Source: Mycobacterium bohemicum DSM 44277 (GTDB taxonomy: Bacteria; Actinomycetota; Actinomycetes; Mycobacteriales; Mycobacteriaceae). Taken from it: 64,000 bases of DNA. A program made the translations under genes and the position numbers. The DNA is taken from contig NZ_CSTD01000006.1 of NCBI RefSeq assembly GCF_001053185.1, positions 186,001 through 250,000 on the forward strand, given 5' to 3'. The notes under the pieces were generated by a model. The model had not been told where the DNA came from. It ran no database searches and saw only the letters and a program-made list of their open reading frames with translations. Positions 8,377-16,655 of this stretch are shown one piece after another (the first letter of the stretch is position 1; the number at the start of each line of letters is the position of its first letter).

Positions 8377-9162
8377 ATGAGTCGGGACGATCTGGCGCTG
8401 GCGCTGGCGCTGGCCGACCGCGCCGACGCCCTGACCTCGGCCCGGTTCGGGGCGCTGGACCTGCGCGTCGAGACCAAGCCCGACCTGACCCCGGTGACCG
8501 ACGCCGATCGCGACGTGGAAACCGCCCTGCGCGAGGCGCTCGCCCGGGAACGGCCCGACGACGGCGTCGTCGGCGAGGAATTCGGCGGCACCGCCACCTT
8601 CGCCGGCCGGCAGTGGGTGATCGACCCGATCGACGGCACCAAGAACTTCGTGCGCGGGGTACCGGTGTGGGCCAGCTTGATCGCCCTGCTCGAAGACGGC
8701 GTGCCGTCGGTCGGCGTGGTGAGCGCCCCGGCGTTGCAGCGCCGCTGGTGGGCGGCGCGCGGGCGGGGCGCCTTCGTCGCGGTCAACGGCGCACCGCCGC
8801 GCGGGTTGTCGGTTTCCTCGGTCGCCGAGCTCGGCTCGGCCAGCCTGTCGTTCTCCAGCCTCTCCGGGTGGGCGCAGCGCGGATTGCGGGAACGCTTCAT
8901 CGCCTTGACCGACGCCGTGTGGCGGGTGCGCGCCTTCGGGGACTTTTTGTCCTACTGCCTCCTCGCCGAGGGGGCGGTCGACATCGCCGCCGAGCCGGAG
9001 GTGTCGGTGTGGGACCTCGCGGCGCTCGACGTGCTGGTGCGCGAGGCCGGCGGAACGCTGACCGGCCTCGACGGCACGGCCGGGCCGCACGGGGGCAGCG
9101 CCGTCGCGACCAACGGCTTGCTGCACCGGTTGGTCCTCGACGCCCTCGGCGCCGATGTGTGA
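8377..9162 (+). CDS. hisN: Histidinol-phosphatase, inositol-monophosphatase fold (HisN)
   Basis: This 261-residue protein of the Mg-dependent, Li-sensitive phosphatase superfamily is equivalent to Rv3137, which dephosphorylates histidinol phosphate in histidine synthesis. Metal-site motifs are VTDADRDVE (residues 40-48), GEEFGG near 68, the hallmark WVIDPIDGTKNF near 83, and VWDLAALDVLVREAGG near 211. The start ATG lies 23 bases from the divergent membrane protein gene. In M. tuberculosis the next gene is pflA (Rv3138). It is absent here, and fadE24 follows directly after a 74-base gap. Activity on other sugar or inositol phosphates cannot be excluded from sequence. Confidence 0.88.
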   Translation: MSRDDLALALALADRADALTSARFGALDLRVETKPDLTPVTDADRDVETALREALARERPDDGVVGEEFGGTATFAGRQWVIDPIDGTKNFVRGVPVWASLIALLEDGVPSVGVVSAPALQRRWWAARGRGAFVAVNGAPPRGLSVSSVAELGSASLSFSSLSGWAQRGLRERFIALTDAVWRVRAFGDFLSYCLLAEGAVDIAAEPEVSVWDLAALDVLVREAGGTLTGLDGTAGPHGGSAVATNGLLHRLVLDALGADV

Positions 9163-9178
9163 CGCAGATTACCGCTTT

Positions 9179-9194
9179 CTTACTCCAGAGTAAG
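9179..9194. promoter_or_regulatory. Palindromic operator upstream of fadE24
   Basis: CTTACTC-CA-GAGTAAG is a perfect inverted repeat with seven-base arms and a two-base spacer. It is located 43 bases before the fadE24 ATG in a locally AT-richer patch. The shape and spacing are typical of a TetR- or FadR-type dimer operator. No regulator gene is adjacent to name it. Confidence 0.5.
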
Positions 9195-9236
9195 ATAGAC
9201 TCGGCTGCATCGCCCCAACGACCGAGGCTGCGAAAA

Positions 9237-10646
9237 ATGACCGAAATTCTTTCCGGTTCCAAGAAAACGTCGAAATCTTCCCGCCCCCAAGCCAAGCGGC
9301 GCGGCAACGAGAGCGCCGTCGGCCTGCAACGCCACAAACGCACGGGCGTCGACATCGCCATCGCGCTGCTGACCCCGCTGGTCGGGCAGGAGTTCTGGGA
9401 CAAGTACCACCTGCGCGACCCGCTCAACCGCGGCCTGCGCTACGGCACCAAGACCGTCTTCTCCACCGCGGCAACGACGTCCCGCCAGTTCAAGCGGGTG
9501 CAGAGTCTGCGGGGTGGGCCCACCCGGCTCAAGTCGAGCGGCAAGGACTACTTCGACCTGACGCCGGACGACGACCAGAAGATGATCGTCGAGACCGTCG
9601 ACGAATTCGCCGCCGAGATCCTGCGCCCGGCGGCTGCCGAGGCCGACGAGGCGGCGGGCTATCCCCGCGACCTGATCGCGAAGGCCGCCGAACTGGGCAT
9701 CACCGCGGTCAACATCCCCGAGGACTTCGACGGGATCGCCGAGCACCGCTCGAGTGTGACCAACGTGCTGGTCGCCGAGGCGCTCGCCTACGGCGACATG
9801 GGACTGGCGCTGCCCATCCTGGCGCCCGGGGGGGTCGCGTCCGCGCTGACCCACTGGGGCAGCGCGGACCAGCAGGCCACCTACCTTCCGGAGTTCGCCG
9901 GGGAGAACGTGCCGCAGGCCTGCGTCGCGATCGCCGAACCGCGGCCGCTGTTCGACCCGACCCGGCTGAGCACCACCGCCGTGCGGACCCCGGGCGGCTA
10001 CCGGCTCGACGGCGTCAAGTCGCTGGTGCCGGCGGCCGCCGACGCCGAGCTGTTCATCGTCGGCGCGCAGCTGGACGGCAAGCCGGCACTGTTCATCGTC
10101 GAGTCGTCCACCAAAGGCCTTGCGGTAACCCCGGATCCGAGCATGGGCCTGCGCGCGTCGGCGCTGGGCCAGGTCGAGCTGTCGGGGGTCACGGTGCCGC
10201 TGAGCGCCCGGCTGGGCGAGGACGGCGCCACCGACGACGATTACTCCGAAGCGATCGCGCTGTCCCGGCTGGGCTGGGCGGCGCTGGCGGTCGGCACCTC
10301 GCACGCCGTGCTCGACTACGTCGTGCCGTACGTGAAGGAGCGCGAGGCGTTCGGCGAGCCGATCGCCCGGCGGCAGGCCGTCGCGTTCATGTGCGCCAAC
10401 ATCGCCATCGAGCTGGACGGCCTGCGGCTGATCACCTGGCGCGGCGCGTCGCGCGCCGAGCAGGGCCTCCCGTTCGTCCGGGAGGCGGCGCTGGCCAAGC
10501 GGCTGGGCGCCGACAAGGGCATGCAGATCGGGCTCGACGGCGTGCAGCTGCTCGGCGGCCACGGCTTCACCAAGGAACACCCGGTCGAGCGCTGGTACCG
10601 CGACCTGCGGGCCATCGGCGTCGCCGAGGGTGTAGTCGTCATCTAA
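9237..10646 (+). CDS. fadE24: Acyl-CoA dehydrogenase FadE24
   Basis: This FAD-dependent acyl-CoA dehydrogenase family member is 469 residues. The first 100 residues are a basic extension (KKTSKSSRPQAKRRG) before the ACAD N-terminal helical domain. The middle domain carries QACVAIAEPRPLFDPTRLS, and the C-terminal helical bundle carries the flavin-contact region GVQLLGGHGFTKEHPVERWYRD. The ATG chosen gives a conserved basic N-terminus. A longer in-frame extension would run into hisN. It pairs with fadE23 after 19 bases, as Rv3139-Rv3140 do; that pair is reported to be isoniazid-inducible. The two may form a heteromeric FadE complex, as described for several mycobacterial alpha/beta ACADs. The fatty or steroid acyl substrate is not deducible. 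Confidence 0.92.
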   Translation: MTEILSGSKKTSKSSRPQAKRRGNESAVGLQRHKRTGVDIAIALLTPLVGQEFWDKYHLRDPLNRGLRYGTKTVFSTAATTSRQFKRVQSLRGGPTRLKSSGKDYFDLTPDDDQKMIVETVDEFAAEILRPAAAEADEAAGYPRDLIAKAAELGITAVNIPEDFDGIAEHRSSVTNVLVAEALAYGDMGLALPILAPGGVASALTHWGSADQQATYLPEFAGENVPQACVAIAEPRPLFDPTRLSTTAVRTPGGYRLDGVKSLVPAAADAELFIVGAQLDGKPALFIVESSTKGLAVTPDPSMGLRASALGQVELSGVTVPLSARLGEDGATDDDYSEAIALSRLGWAALAVGTSHAVLDYVVPYVKEREAFGEPIARRQAVAFMCANIAIELDGLRLITWRGASRAEQGLPFVREAALAKRLGADKGMQIGLDGVQLLGGHGFTKEHPVERWYRDLRAIGVAEGVVVI

Positions 10647-10665
10647 CACGAGCGAAAGTTCAATC

Positions 10666-11871
10666 ATGGCAATAAATTTGGAGCTACCACGCAAGCTGCA
10701 GGCGGTGATGGTCAAGACCCATCAGGGCGCCGCGGAGCTGATGCGGCCCATCGCGCGCAAGTACGACGAGCGCGAGCACGCCTATCCCGTCGAGCTGGAC
10801 ACCCTGTTCAGCCTGTTCGAGGGGGCCTCGGAATCCGTCGAGTTCGCCGGGGCCGACGCGCTGCGCAGCGAGGACGCCGAGAAGGGCACCAACCGCAACG
10901 GCGCCAACATGGCCGCGCTGCTGCAGACCCTGGAGGCCAGCTGGGGCGACGTCGCGATGATGCTCTCGGTTCCGTATCAGGGGCTGGGCAACGCCGCGAT
11001 CTCCGCGGTCGCCACCGACGAGCAGCTCGAGCGCCTGGGCAAGGTGTGGGCGGCGATGGCCATCACCGAGCCGGGCTTCGGATCCGACTCGGCGGCGGTG
11101 TCCACCACGGCCAAGCTGGACGGCGACGAGTACGTCATCAACGGCGAGAAGATCTACGTCACCGCGGGTTCGCGCGCCACCCACATCGTGGTGTGGGCCA
11201 CCCTGGACAAGTCGAAGGGCCGCGCGGCCATCAAGTCGTTCATCGTCCCGCGCGAGCATCCCGGCGTCACGGTCGAGCGGCTGGAACGCAAGCTCGGCAT
11301 CAAGGGTTCCGACACCGCGGCCATCCGGTTCGACAACGTGCGCATCCCGAAGGAAAACCTGCTGGGCAACCCGGAAATCGAAGTGGGCAAAGGTTTTTCC
11401 GGGGTGATGGAAACCTTCGACAACACCCGGCCGATCGTCGCGGCCATGGCCGTCGGGGTGGGCCGCGCCGCGCTGGAGGAGATCCGCAGGATCCTCACCG
11501 AAGCCGGCGTGGAGATTTCCTACGACAGGCCCGCGCACGTGCAGAGCGCGGCGGCGGCCGAGTTCCTGCGGATGGAGGCCGACTGGGAGGCCGCCTACCT
11601 GCTGTCGCTGCGCGCGGCGTGGCAGGCGGACAACAAGATCCCCAACTCCAAAGAGGCGTCGATGAGCAAGGCCAAGGCCGGCCGGATGGCCAGCGACGTC
11701 ACCCTCAAGACCGTCGAATTGGCCGGGACCTCAGGCTATTCCGAGCAGTCCCTGCTGGAGAAGTGGGCGCGCGACTCCAAGATCCTCGACATCTTCGAGG
11801 GCACCCAGCAGATCCAGCAGCTGGTGGTGGCCCGCCGCCTGCTGGGGCTGTCGTCGGCCGAGCTCAAGTAG
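10666..11871 (+). CDS. fadE23: Acyl-CoA dehydrogenase FadE23
   Basis: This is a 401-residue acyl-CoA dehydrogenase. FAD/substrate motifs are AMAITEPGFGSDSAAV near residue 127, YVTAGSRATHIVVWA near 165, and the C-terminal helix DIFEGTQQIQQLVVARRLL near 376. The acidic residue of FEGT occupies the usual catalytic-base position. The ATG is well placed after fadE24. The pair plus fadB4 is collinear with Rv3139-Rv3141, which implies co-transcription under the palindrome upstream of fadE24. This chain keeps the full catalytic C-terminus, so if the FadE pair is heteromeric it may be the active subunit. That is inference. Confidence 0.93.
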   Translation: MAINLELPRKLQAVMVKTHQGAAELMRPIARKYDEREHAYPVELDTLFSLFEGASESVEFAGADALRSEDAEKGTNRNGANMAALLQTLEASWGDVAMMLSVPYQGLGNAAISAVATDEQLERLGKVWAAMAITEPGFGSDSAAVSTTAKLDGDEYVINGEKIYVTAGSRATHIVVWATLDKSKGRAAIKSFIVPREHPGVTVERLERKLGIKGSDTAAIRFDNVRIPKENLLGNPEIEVGKGFSGVMETFDNTRPIVAAMAVGVGRAALEEIRRILTEAGVEISYDRPAHVQSAAAAEFLRMEADWEAAYLLSLRAAWQADNKIPNSKEASMSKAKAGRMASDVTLKTVELAGTSGYSEQSLLEKWARDSKILDIFEGTQQIQQLVVARRLLGLSSAELK

Positions 11872-11913
11872 CCGGCAGTACGCTGTGCGGGCGGCACTGA
11901 CGACGGAGGTGGC

Positions 11914-12885
11914 ATGCGCGCAGCACGGGTGACACGGCTCGAGGGTCCGGACGCGGTCGAGTTGGCCGACGTCGAGGAGCCGGCGGGCGACGGCGTGGTG
12001 GTCGACGTGCACGCGGCGGGAGTCGCGTTTCCCGACGCGTTGCTCACCCGAGGCCTGTATCAATACCGCCCGGAGCCCCCGTTCGTGCTCGGCGCGGAGA
12101 TCGCCGGGGTTGTCCGGTCTGCGCCCGACGGAGCACACGTGCGTCCCGGCGACCGGGTCGTCGGCCTAACCATGCTCACCGGCGGCATGGCCGAGGTCGC
12201 CGTGGTCTCCCCCGACCGGTTATTCAAGCTGCCCGACAACGTGAGCTTCGAGGCCGGCGCCGGGCTGCTGTTCAACGACCTGACCGTGTACTTCGCGCTG
12301 ACCGTGCGCGGCCGGTTGGGCGAAGGAGAGTCGGTGCTGGTGCACGGCGCGGCCGGCGGAATCGGCACGTCGACGCTGCGGCTGGCGTCGGTGCTCGGCG
12401 CCTCTCGCGTCATCGCGGTCGTCAGCACGCAGGAGAAGGCGGACATCGCCACGGCCGCCGGCGCCACCGACGTGGTGCTGGCCGACGGATTCAAGGACGC
12501 GGTGAAGGAATTGACCGACGGCCGCGGCGTCGACATCGTCGTCGACCCGGTCGGCGGCGACCGGTTCACCGATTCGCTGCGCTCCCTGGCCCCGGGCGGG
12601 CGGTTGCTGGTCATCGGCTTCACCGGCGGAGACATCCCGACGGTCAAGGTGAACAGGTTGCTGCTCAACAACATTGACGTGGTCGGCGTCGGCTGGGGCG
12701 CCTGGACCGCGACGCACCCGGGCGCGCTGACCGAGCAGTGGGCCGGGCTGGAACGGTTGCTCAGCTCGGGGCGGCTTCCTCCGCCGGAGCCGATGGTCTT
12801 CCCGCTGGAGGAGGCCGCGGCCGCCGTCGCTTCCCTCGAAAACCGCACCGCCCGGGGGAAAGTCGTGTTGCGCGTCCGCGACTGA
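11914..12885 (+). CDS. fadB4: FadB4, zinc-independent MDR-family NADPH:quinone oxidoreductase-like protein
   Basis: This 323-residue medium-chain dehydrogenase/reductase has a GroES-like N-terminal domain (1-120, with FVLGAEIAGVV and VRPGDRVVGL) and a nucleotide-binding Rossmann domain (VLVHGAAGGIGTSTLRLASVLGA near 143). It lacks the structural zinc cysteines, which is typical of quinone-oxidoreductase or enoyl-reductase-like MDRs. The name follows Rv3141, where it sits behind fadE23. It may reduce an alpha,beta-unsaturated product of the FadE pair. The substrate is unknown. The start ATG follows GGAGGTGGC, a good ribosome site. Confidence 0.88.
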   Translation: MRAARVTRLEGPDAVELADVEEPAGDGVVVDVHAAGVAFPDALLTRGLYQYRPEPPFVLGAEIAGVVRSAPDGAHVRPGDRVVGLTMLTGGMAEVAVVSPDRLFKLPDNVSFEAGAGLLFNDLTVYFALTVRGRLGEGESVLVHGAAGGIGTSTLRLASVLGASRVIAVVSTQEKADIATAAGATDVVLADGFKDAVKELTDGRGVDIVVDPVGGDRFTDSLRSLAPGGRLLVIGFTGGDIPTVKVNRLLLNNIDVVGVGWGAWTATHPGALTEQWAGLERLLSSGRLPPPEPMVFPLEEAAAAVASLENRTARGKVVLRVRD

Positions 12886-12930
12886 CCGCTCGTTATCTCC
12901 CGTCACATGAGCACCAAGTCGGGAGGACTT

Positions 12931-12961
12931 GTCGTTGTGCCCGCCTTCGAGCGACAACGAC
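12931..12961. terminator. Stem-loop after fadB4
   Basis: GTCGTTGT (12931-12938) and ACAACGAC (12954-12961) form a perfect eight-base stem with a 15-base loop, 45 bases after the fadB4 stop. There is no U-tract. It could be a mycobacterial-type hairpin terminator of the fadE24-fadE23-fadB4 unit, or a regulatory palindrome. Confidence 0.4.
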
Positions 12962-13081
12962 GGGTTCGGGGTCGCCTCCGCGGACGTTTGTCGCTGCCAG
13001 GCGGGCACAGCAGGTGCCGCCGCCGGCAGAGGCGGCTCTGGTTGCCGTGCCGACGAAACCCCTTGTGCCGGCCCGAAACAA

Positions 13082-13097
13082 AAAGTAATGTCACTTT
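13082..13097. promoter_or_regulatory. Inverted repeat before the catabolic operon
   Basis: AAAGT and ACTTT flank a six-base spacer in an AT-rich patch that ends 33 bases before the ATG of the dioxygenase-like gene. It is a candidate operator and promoter region for the operon and might be read by the TetR encoded within it. The arms are short, so chance is a real alternative. Confidence 0.3.
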
Positions 13098-13129
13098 CAG
13101 TTTTCGTCCACCGGAGCCGGGAGTCGCCC

Positions 13130-14236
13130 ATGGAATCCTTCGTCCACCTGCGAAAGGGCAGGACGCCGCGCCGCCTGCACGCCGACCTCGAGGGCCTCAA
13201 GGACGACGAACTGGGGCGGGGCGGGTTCACCGGCCGCACCGCCAACATGTACCGCCGCCACGACCCCACCGCCTACCGCGCGGTCGGCCCGCTGCGGCCG
13301 ATCGACGTGCTGTCGAGCGAGCTCAAGCCCAGCGACGCCACCGACGCCGACGGCGGGCCGCTGCTGTTGTTCAGCAACGACGACTGCCGCATTTCGCTGA
13401 GCCGCCGGAGCGAGCCGATGCCGTTCTTCGCCCGCCACGTCGACGGCGACCTGCTGTGCTTCGTGCACCGCGGGGCGGGACTGGTCGAAACCGAGTTCGG
13501 CCCGCTGCGCTACTCCGAGGGCGACTGGCTCTACGTGCCGAAGGCCTGCACCTGGCGGCAGGTGCCCGACCCCTCGGGCGAAGGGGCGACGACCCTGTTG
13601 ATGGTGGAGACCACCGACGAGTTGCGGGTCCCGCCGCCCGGCGCGTTGGGCCGCCACTTCCCCTTCGACCCGTCGCAGGCCACCATCCCGGAACCGGCCG
13701 CCCACGACGACGATGACCGCGCCGAGTACGAGGTCCGGCTCATCCACGAGGGTGGGCCGACAACGCTGTACTACCAACACCATCCGCTCGACGTCGAGGG
13801 CTGGCGCGGCGACAACTTCCCGTTCACCTACAACATCGCCGACTACAACGTGATCACCTCCGACAGCGTCCACCTGCCGCCCACGGTGCACCTGTTCATG
13901 CAGGCCACCGGCGTCTACGTGATGAACTTCCTGCCCCGGCCCGCCGAGACGGTGTCGGGCACCGAGCGCACGCCGTGGTATCACCGCAACGTCGACCTGG
14001 ACGAGATCGCCTTCTTCCACGGCGGCTCGCTGTACGGGATCCCGATGCCGCCCGGCCTGATCTCGCATGCGCCACAAGGGGTTCACCACGGCGCGCCGGA
14101 GAAGGCGCGCGAACGGACCCGCCGCAAGTTCGACGACTACTCCCGCGTCGACTGGCAGGTGATCGCCATCGACACCCGCCGCCGGCTGACCCCGTCGGCC
14201 GAGGTGCTCGCCCACGACCTCGGGCAGCACTCGTGA
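13130..14236 (+). CDS. Homogentisate 1,2-dioxygenase-like cupin
   Basis: This 368-residue protein of the HmgA cupin family cleaves the aromatic ring of homogentisate in tyrosine/phenylacetate breakdown when canonical. The C-terminal half has the family core TPWYHRN with His285 in the position of an iron ligand, an acidic pair just after it (DLDE), and HAPQGVHHG with His319/320 at the position of the last ligand. Canonical enzymes are about 430-440 residues, so this is a shorter actinobacterial relative and its substrate is uncertain. The chosen ATG follows GGGAGTCGCCC; an ATG 42 bases upstream is the alternative. Its stop overlaps the next start (GTGA), beginning a translationally coupled run. 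Confidence 0.75.
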   Translation: MESFVHLRKGRTPRRLHADLEGLKDDELGRGGFTGRTANMYRRHDPTAYRAVGPLRPIDVLSSELKPSDATDADGGPLLLFSNDDCRISLSRRSEPMPFFARHVDGDLLCFVHRGAGLVETEFGPLRYSEGDWLYVPKACTWRQVPDPSGEGATTLLMVETTDELRVPPPGALGRHFPFDPSQATIPEPAAHDDDDRAEYEVRLIHEGGPTTLYYQHHPLDVEGWRGDNFPFTYNIADYNVITSDSVHLPPTVHLFMQATGVYVMNFLPRPAETVSGTERTPWYHRNVDLDEIAFFHGGSLYGIPMPPGLISHAPQGVHHGAPEKARERTRRKFDDYSRVDWQVIAIDTRRRLTPSAEVLAHDLGQHS

Positions 14237-15405
14237 AGCACGAATACGACCGCATCCCCTATCTGGTTGCCTTCCAGAACGATTCGGGCGTACGGGACGT
14301 ATACGGCGGCCTTGCCGAGATCACCGTGCTGGAGAGCTACCTGCTCAAGCCCAGGGACAGGCCCTCGGACACCGTGCTGGTGTTCATGCACCCGATCGGC
14401 GGCGGCGCGTACCTTCCGATGATCAACGCGCTCGCCCGCGCCGGGCACCACGTCATCTACTGCAACAGCAGGTTTCGCGGGACCGATTCGGCGCTGCTGA
14501 TGGAGAAGGTGGTCGAGGATCTCGGCGAGTGCATCAAGGACGCCAAGAAGCGGCTCGGCTACACCCGCGTGGTGCTGGCCGGATGGAGCGGCGGCGGCTC
14601 GCTGTCGGTGTTCTACCAGCAGCAGGCGCAGCATGCGACCGTCACCTGTAGCCCGTCCGGCGACGGCCCGGACCTGACCAAGCTCGATCTGCCCGCCGCC
14701 GACGGCATCATGCTGCTGGCCGCGCACGTCAGCCGGCACGGCACGCTGACCGAATGGCTGGACGCGTCGATCCTCGACGAATCCGACCCGACCAAACGCG
14801 ACCCGGGGCTCGACCTGTACGACCCGGACAACCCCAATCAGCCTCCCTACAGCCAGGAGTTCCTGGCCACCTACCGGCAGGCGCAGATCGACCGCAACCG
14901 CCGCATCACCGCGTGGGTCAAGGACAAGCTCTCCGACCTGCGGGCCCACGGCCGCCCGGACGAGGAGTTCTGCTTCGTCGTGCACGGCACCATGGCCGAT
15001 CCCCGCTGGCTCGACCCGACCGTCGATCCCAACGAACGCACCCCCGGAACCTGCTACCTGGGCGATCCTCGAATCGTGAACATGAGCCCGGTCGGGCTGG
15101 CGCGGTACTGCACCCTGCGCAGCTGGCTGTCGCAGTGGAGTTACGACGACGCCCACGGCGACGGCGTGGCCTGCGGGCGGGACATCGCGGTGCCCGCGCT
15201 GGTGATCGGTAATCTGGCCGATGACGCCTGCACGCCCAGCCACACCCGGCGCCTCTTCGAGGCGATCGGGCACCATGACAAGGAGATCCACGAAATCCCC
15301 GGCGCCACACACTATTACGCGGGACCCGAGCAGCGCGACAAGCTGCGCGCCGCGGTCGACGTCGTGACCGACTGGCTGGTCCGTCACGACTTCGCGGGGC
15401 GCTGA
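14233..15405 (+). CDS. Alpha/beta hydrolase of the catabolic operon
   Basis: This is a 390-residue alpha/beta-hydrolase-fold protein. The nucleophile elbow is VLAGWSGGGSLS at about 115-126, with an HPIGGGAY oxyanion-type loop at about 53. The late acidic residue lies in LADDACTPSH, and the last catalytic His is probably in PGATHYYAG. Alone it could be an esterase, C-C hydrolase or thioesterase. Next to a ring-cleaving dioxygenase, hydrolysis of a ring-fission product is attractive but unproven. The GTG start overlaps the previous stop, and its TGA shares one base with the ATG of the CoA-transferase gene, so it is coupled on both sides. Confidence 0.8.
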   Translation: MKHEYDRIPYLVAFQNDSGVRDVYGGLAEITVLESYLLKPRDRPSDTVLVFMHPIGGGAYLPMINALARAGHHVIYCNSRFRGTDSALLMEKVVEDLGECIKDAKKRLGYTRVVLAGWSGGGSLSVFYQQQAQHATVTCSPSGDGPDLTKLDLPAADGIMLLAAHVSRHGTLTEWLDASILDESDPTKRDPGLDLYDPDNPNQPPYSQEFLATYRQAQIDRNRRITAWVKDKLSDLRAHGRPDEEFCFVVHGTMADPRWLDPTVDPNERTPGTCYLGDPRIVNMSPVGLARYCTLRSWLSQWSYDDAHGDGVACGRDIAVPALVIGNLADDACTPSHTRRLFEAIGHHDKEIHEIPGATHYYAGPEQRDKLRAAVDVVTDWLVRHDFAGR

Positions 15406-15458
15406 TGGCTGGCGCCGGCGACGATGCAGAGCGAAGCGATGAGGAGGAGCGGCGCATG
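15405..15458 (+). repeat. MIRU-type interspersed repeat at the start of the CoA-transferase gene
   Basis: The block GGCGCCGGCGACGATGCAGA...GATGAGGAGGAGCGGCGC is the reverse of the end of the known MIRU consensus, which carries CGCTCCTCCTCATCGC and CTGCATCGTCGCC. It sits exactly at a TGATG stop/start junction, the preferred MIRU target. A second ATGG follows at 15456, so the element (51 bases) probably duplicated the start. It is read in frame as a 17-residue N-terminal extension with DDAERSDEEERR. Confidence 0.7.
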
Positions 15459-16655
15459 GTTGGGGCGCTGGACGGCATCCGGGTGCTCGAGCTCGGCACC
15501 CTGATCGCCGGGCCGTTCGCCGGCCGGCTGCTGGCCGACATGGGCGCCGACGTCATCAAGGTGGAGCCCCCTGGCGCGCCGGACCCGCTGCGGACGTGGG
15601 GCCAGGCCGAGGTCGACGGGCACCACGTCTTCTGGACGGTGCACGCGCGCAACAAGCGGGCCGTCACCCTCGACCTGCGCAAGCCGCGCGGGCGCGAGCT
15701 GTTCCTCGACCTGGTCGAAAAGTCCGACATCGTGGTGGAGAACTTCCGGCCCGGCACGCTGGAGAAGTGGGACCTGGGTTACGACGTGCTGTGCGAACGC
15801 AACCCGGGCGTCATCCTGGTGCGGGTCTCCGGCTACGGCCAGACCGGGCCCGAGGCGCACAAGGCGGGGTACGCGTCGGTGGCCGAGGCCGCCAGCGGGT
15901 TGCGGCACCTCAATGGCTTCCCCGGCGGCCCGCCGCCCCGGCTCGCGCTGTCCCTGGGCGACAGCCTCGCCGGCATGTTCGGCGCCCAGGGCGCGCTGGC
16001 CGCGCTCTACCGGCGCGGGATCACGGGGCGCGGGCAGGTGGTCGACGTCGCGCTCACCGAATCCTGTTTGGCCATCCAGGAATCCACCATCCCCGACTAC
16101 GACGCCGGCGGCGTGGTGCGCGGCCCGTCGGGCACCCGGCTGGAGGGCATCGCGCCGTCGAACATCTACCGCAGCGCCGACGGCTCTTGGGTGGTGATCG
16201 CCGCGAACCAGGACACCGTGTTCGCCCGGCTGTGCAAGGCCATGGGGCGGCCCGAGCTGGCGACCGACGACCGGTTCGCCACGCACGGCGCCCGGGGCCG
16301 CAACCAGGACGAGCTCGACGCCATCATCGGCGCGTGGGCCGAGCAGCGCCCGCCCGGCGAGATCATCGAAACCCTCAGCGCCGCAGGGGTGATCGCCGGG
16401 CCGATCAACACGGTGGCCGAGGTGGTCAAGGATCCGCAGCTGCGGGCGCGCGGCATGCTGGTCGAGCACCACGACGAGAGGCTGGGGCGCACCGTGCTCG
16501 GCCCGGGCATCGTCCCGGTGCTGTCGGAGTCTCCGGGCGGGGTCCGCACCGCCGGGCCGGCGCGTCCGGGGCAGCACAACGACGACGTCTACATCGGTCT
16601 GCTCGGCAAGAGCGCCGGGGAACTCGAGGCATTGCGGGCCGAGGAGGTGCTGTGA
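15405..16655 (+). CDS. CaiB/BaiF family CoA-transferase (family III)
   Basis: This 416-residue enzyme probably transfers CoA between carboxylic acids or acyl-CoAs. It begins with a MIRU-derived acidic extension, and the family start would be MVGALDGIRVLELG (ATG at 15456, preceded by GAGGAGGAG). Motifs include AGPFAGRLLADMGADVIKVE near 38-57, RNKRAVTLDLRKPRGR near 82, VVENFRPG near 110, and GYGQTGP near 143. Its position before an HMG-CoA-lyase homologue suggests it activates the acid that the lyase cleaves, using a partner CoA ester. It overlaps both neighbours by one to four bases. Confidence 0.9.
   Translation: MAGAGDDAERSDEEERRMVGALDGIRVLELGTLIAGPFAGRLLADMGADVIKVEPPGAPDPLRTWGQAEVDGHHVFWTVHARNKRAVTLDLRKPRGRELFLDLVEKSDIVVENFRPGTLEKWDLGYDVLCERNPGVILVRVSGYGQTGPEAHKAGYASVAEAASGLRHLNGFPGGPPPRLALSLGDSLAGMFGAQGALAALYRRGITGRGQVVDVALTESCLAIQESTIPDYDAGGVVRGPSGTRLEGIAPSNIYRSADGSWVVIAANQDTVFARLCKAMGRPELATDDRFATHGARGRNQDELDAIIGAWAEQRPPGEIIETLSAAGVIAGPINTVAEVVKDPQLRARGMLVEHHDERLGRTVLGPGIVPVLSESPGGVRTAGPARPGQHNDDVYIGLLGKSAGELEALRAEEVL

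Noticed and set aside
8613..9236. N-terminal extension of fadE24 through hisN
   Set aside because: It would be translated from the wrong frame of a clear phosphatase gene; the internal ATG matches FadE24 family length.
13975..14232. Upstream in-frame extension of the alpha/beta hydrolase
   Set aside because: It overlaps the conserved C-terminus of the dioxygenase-like gene; the GTG overlapping the previous stop is the natural coupled start.
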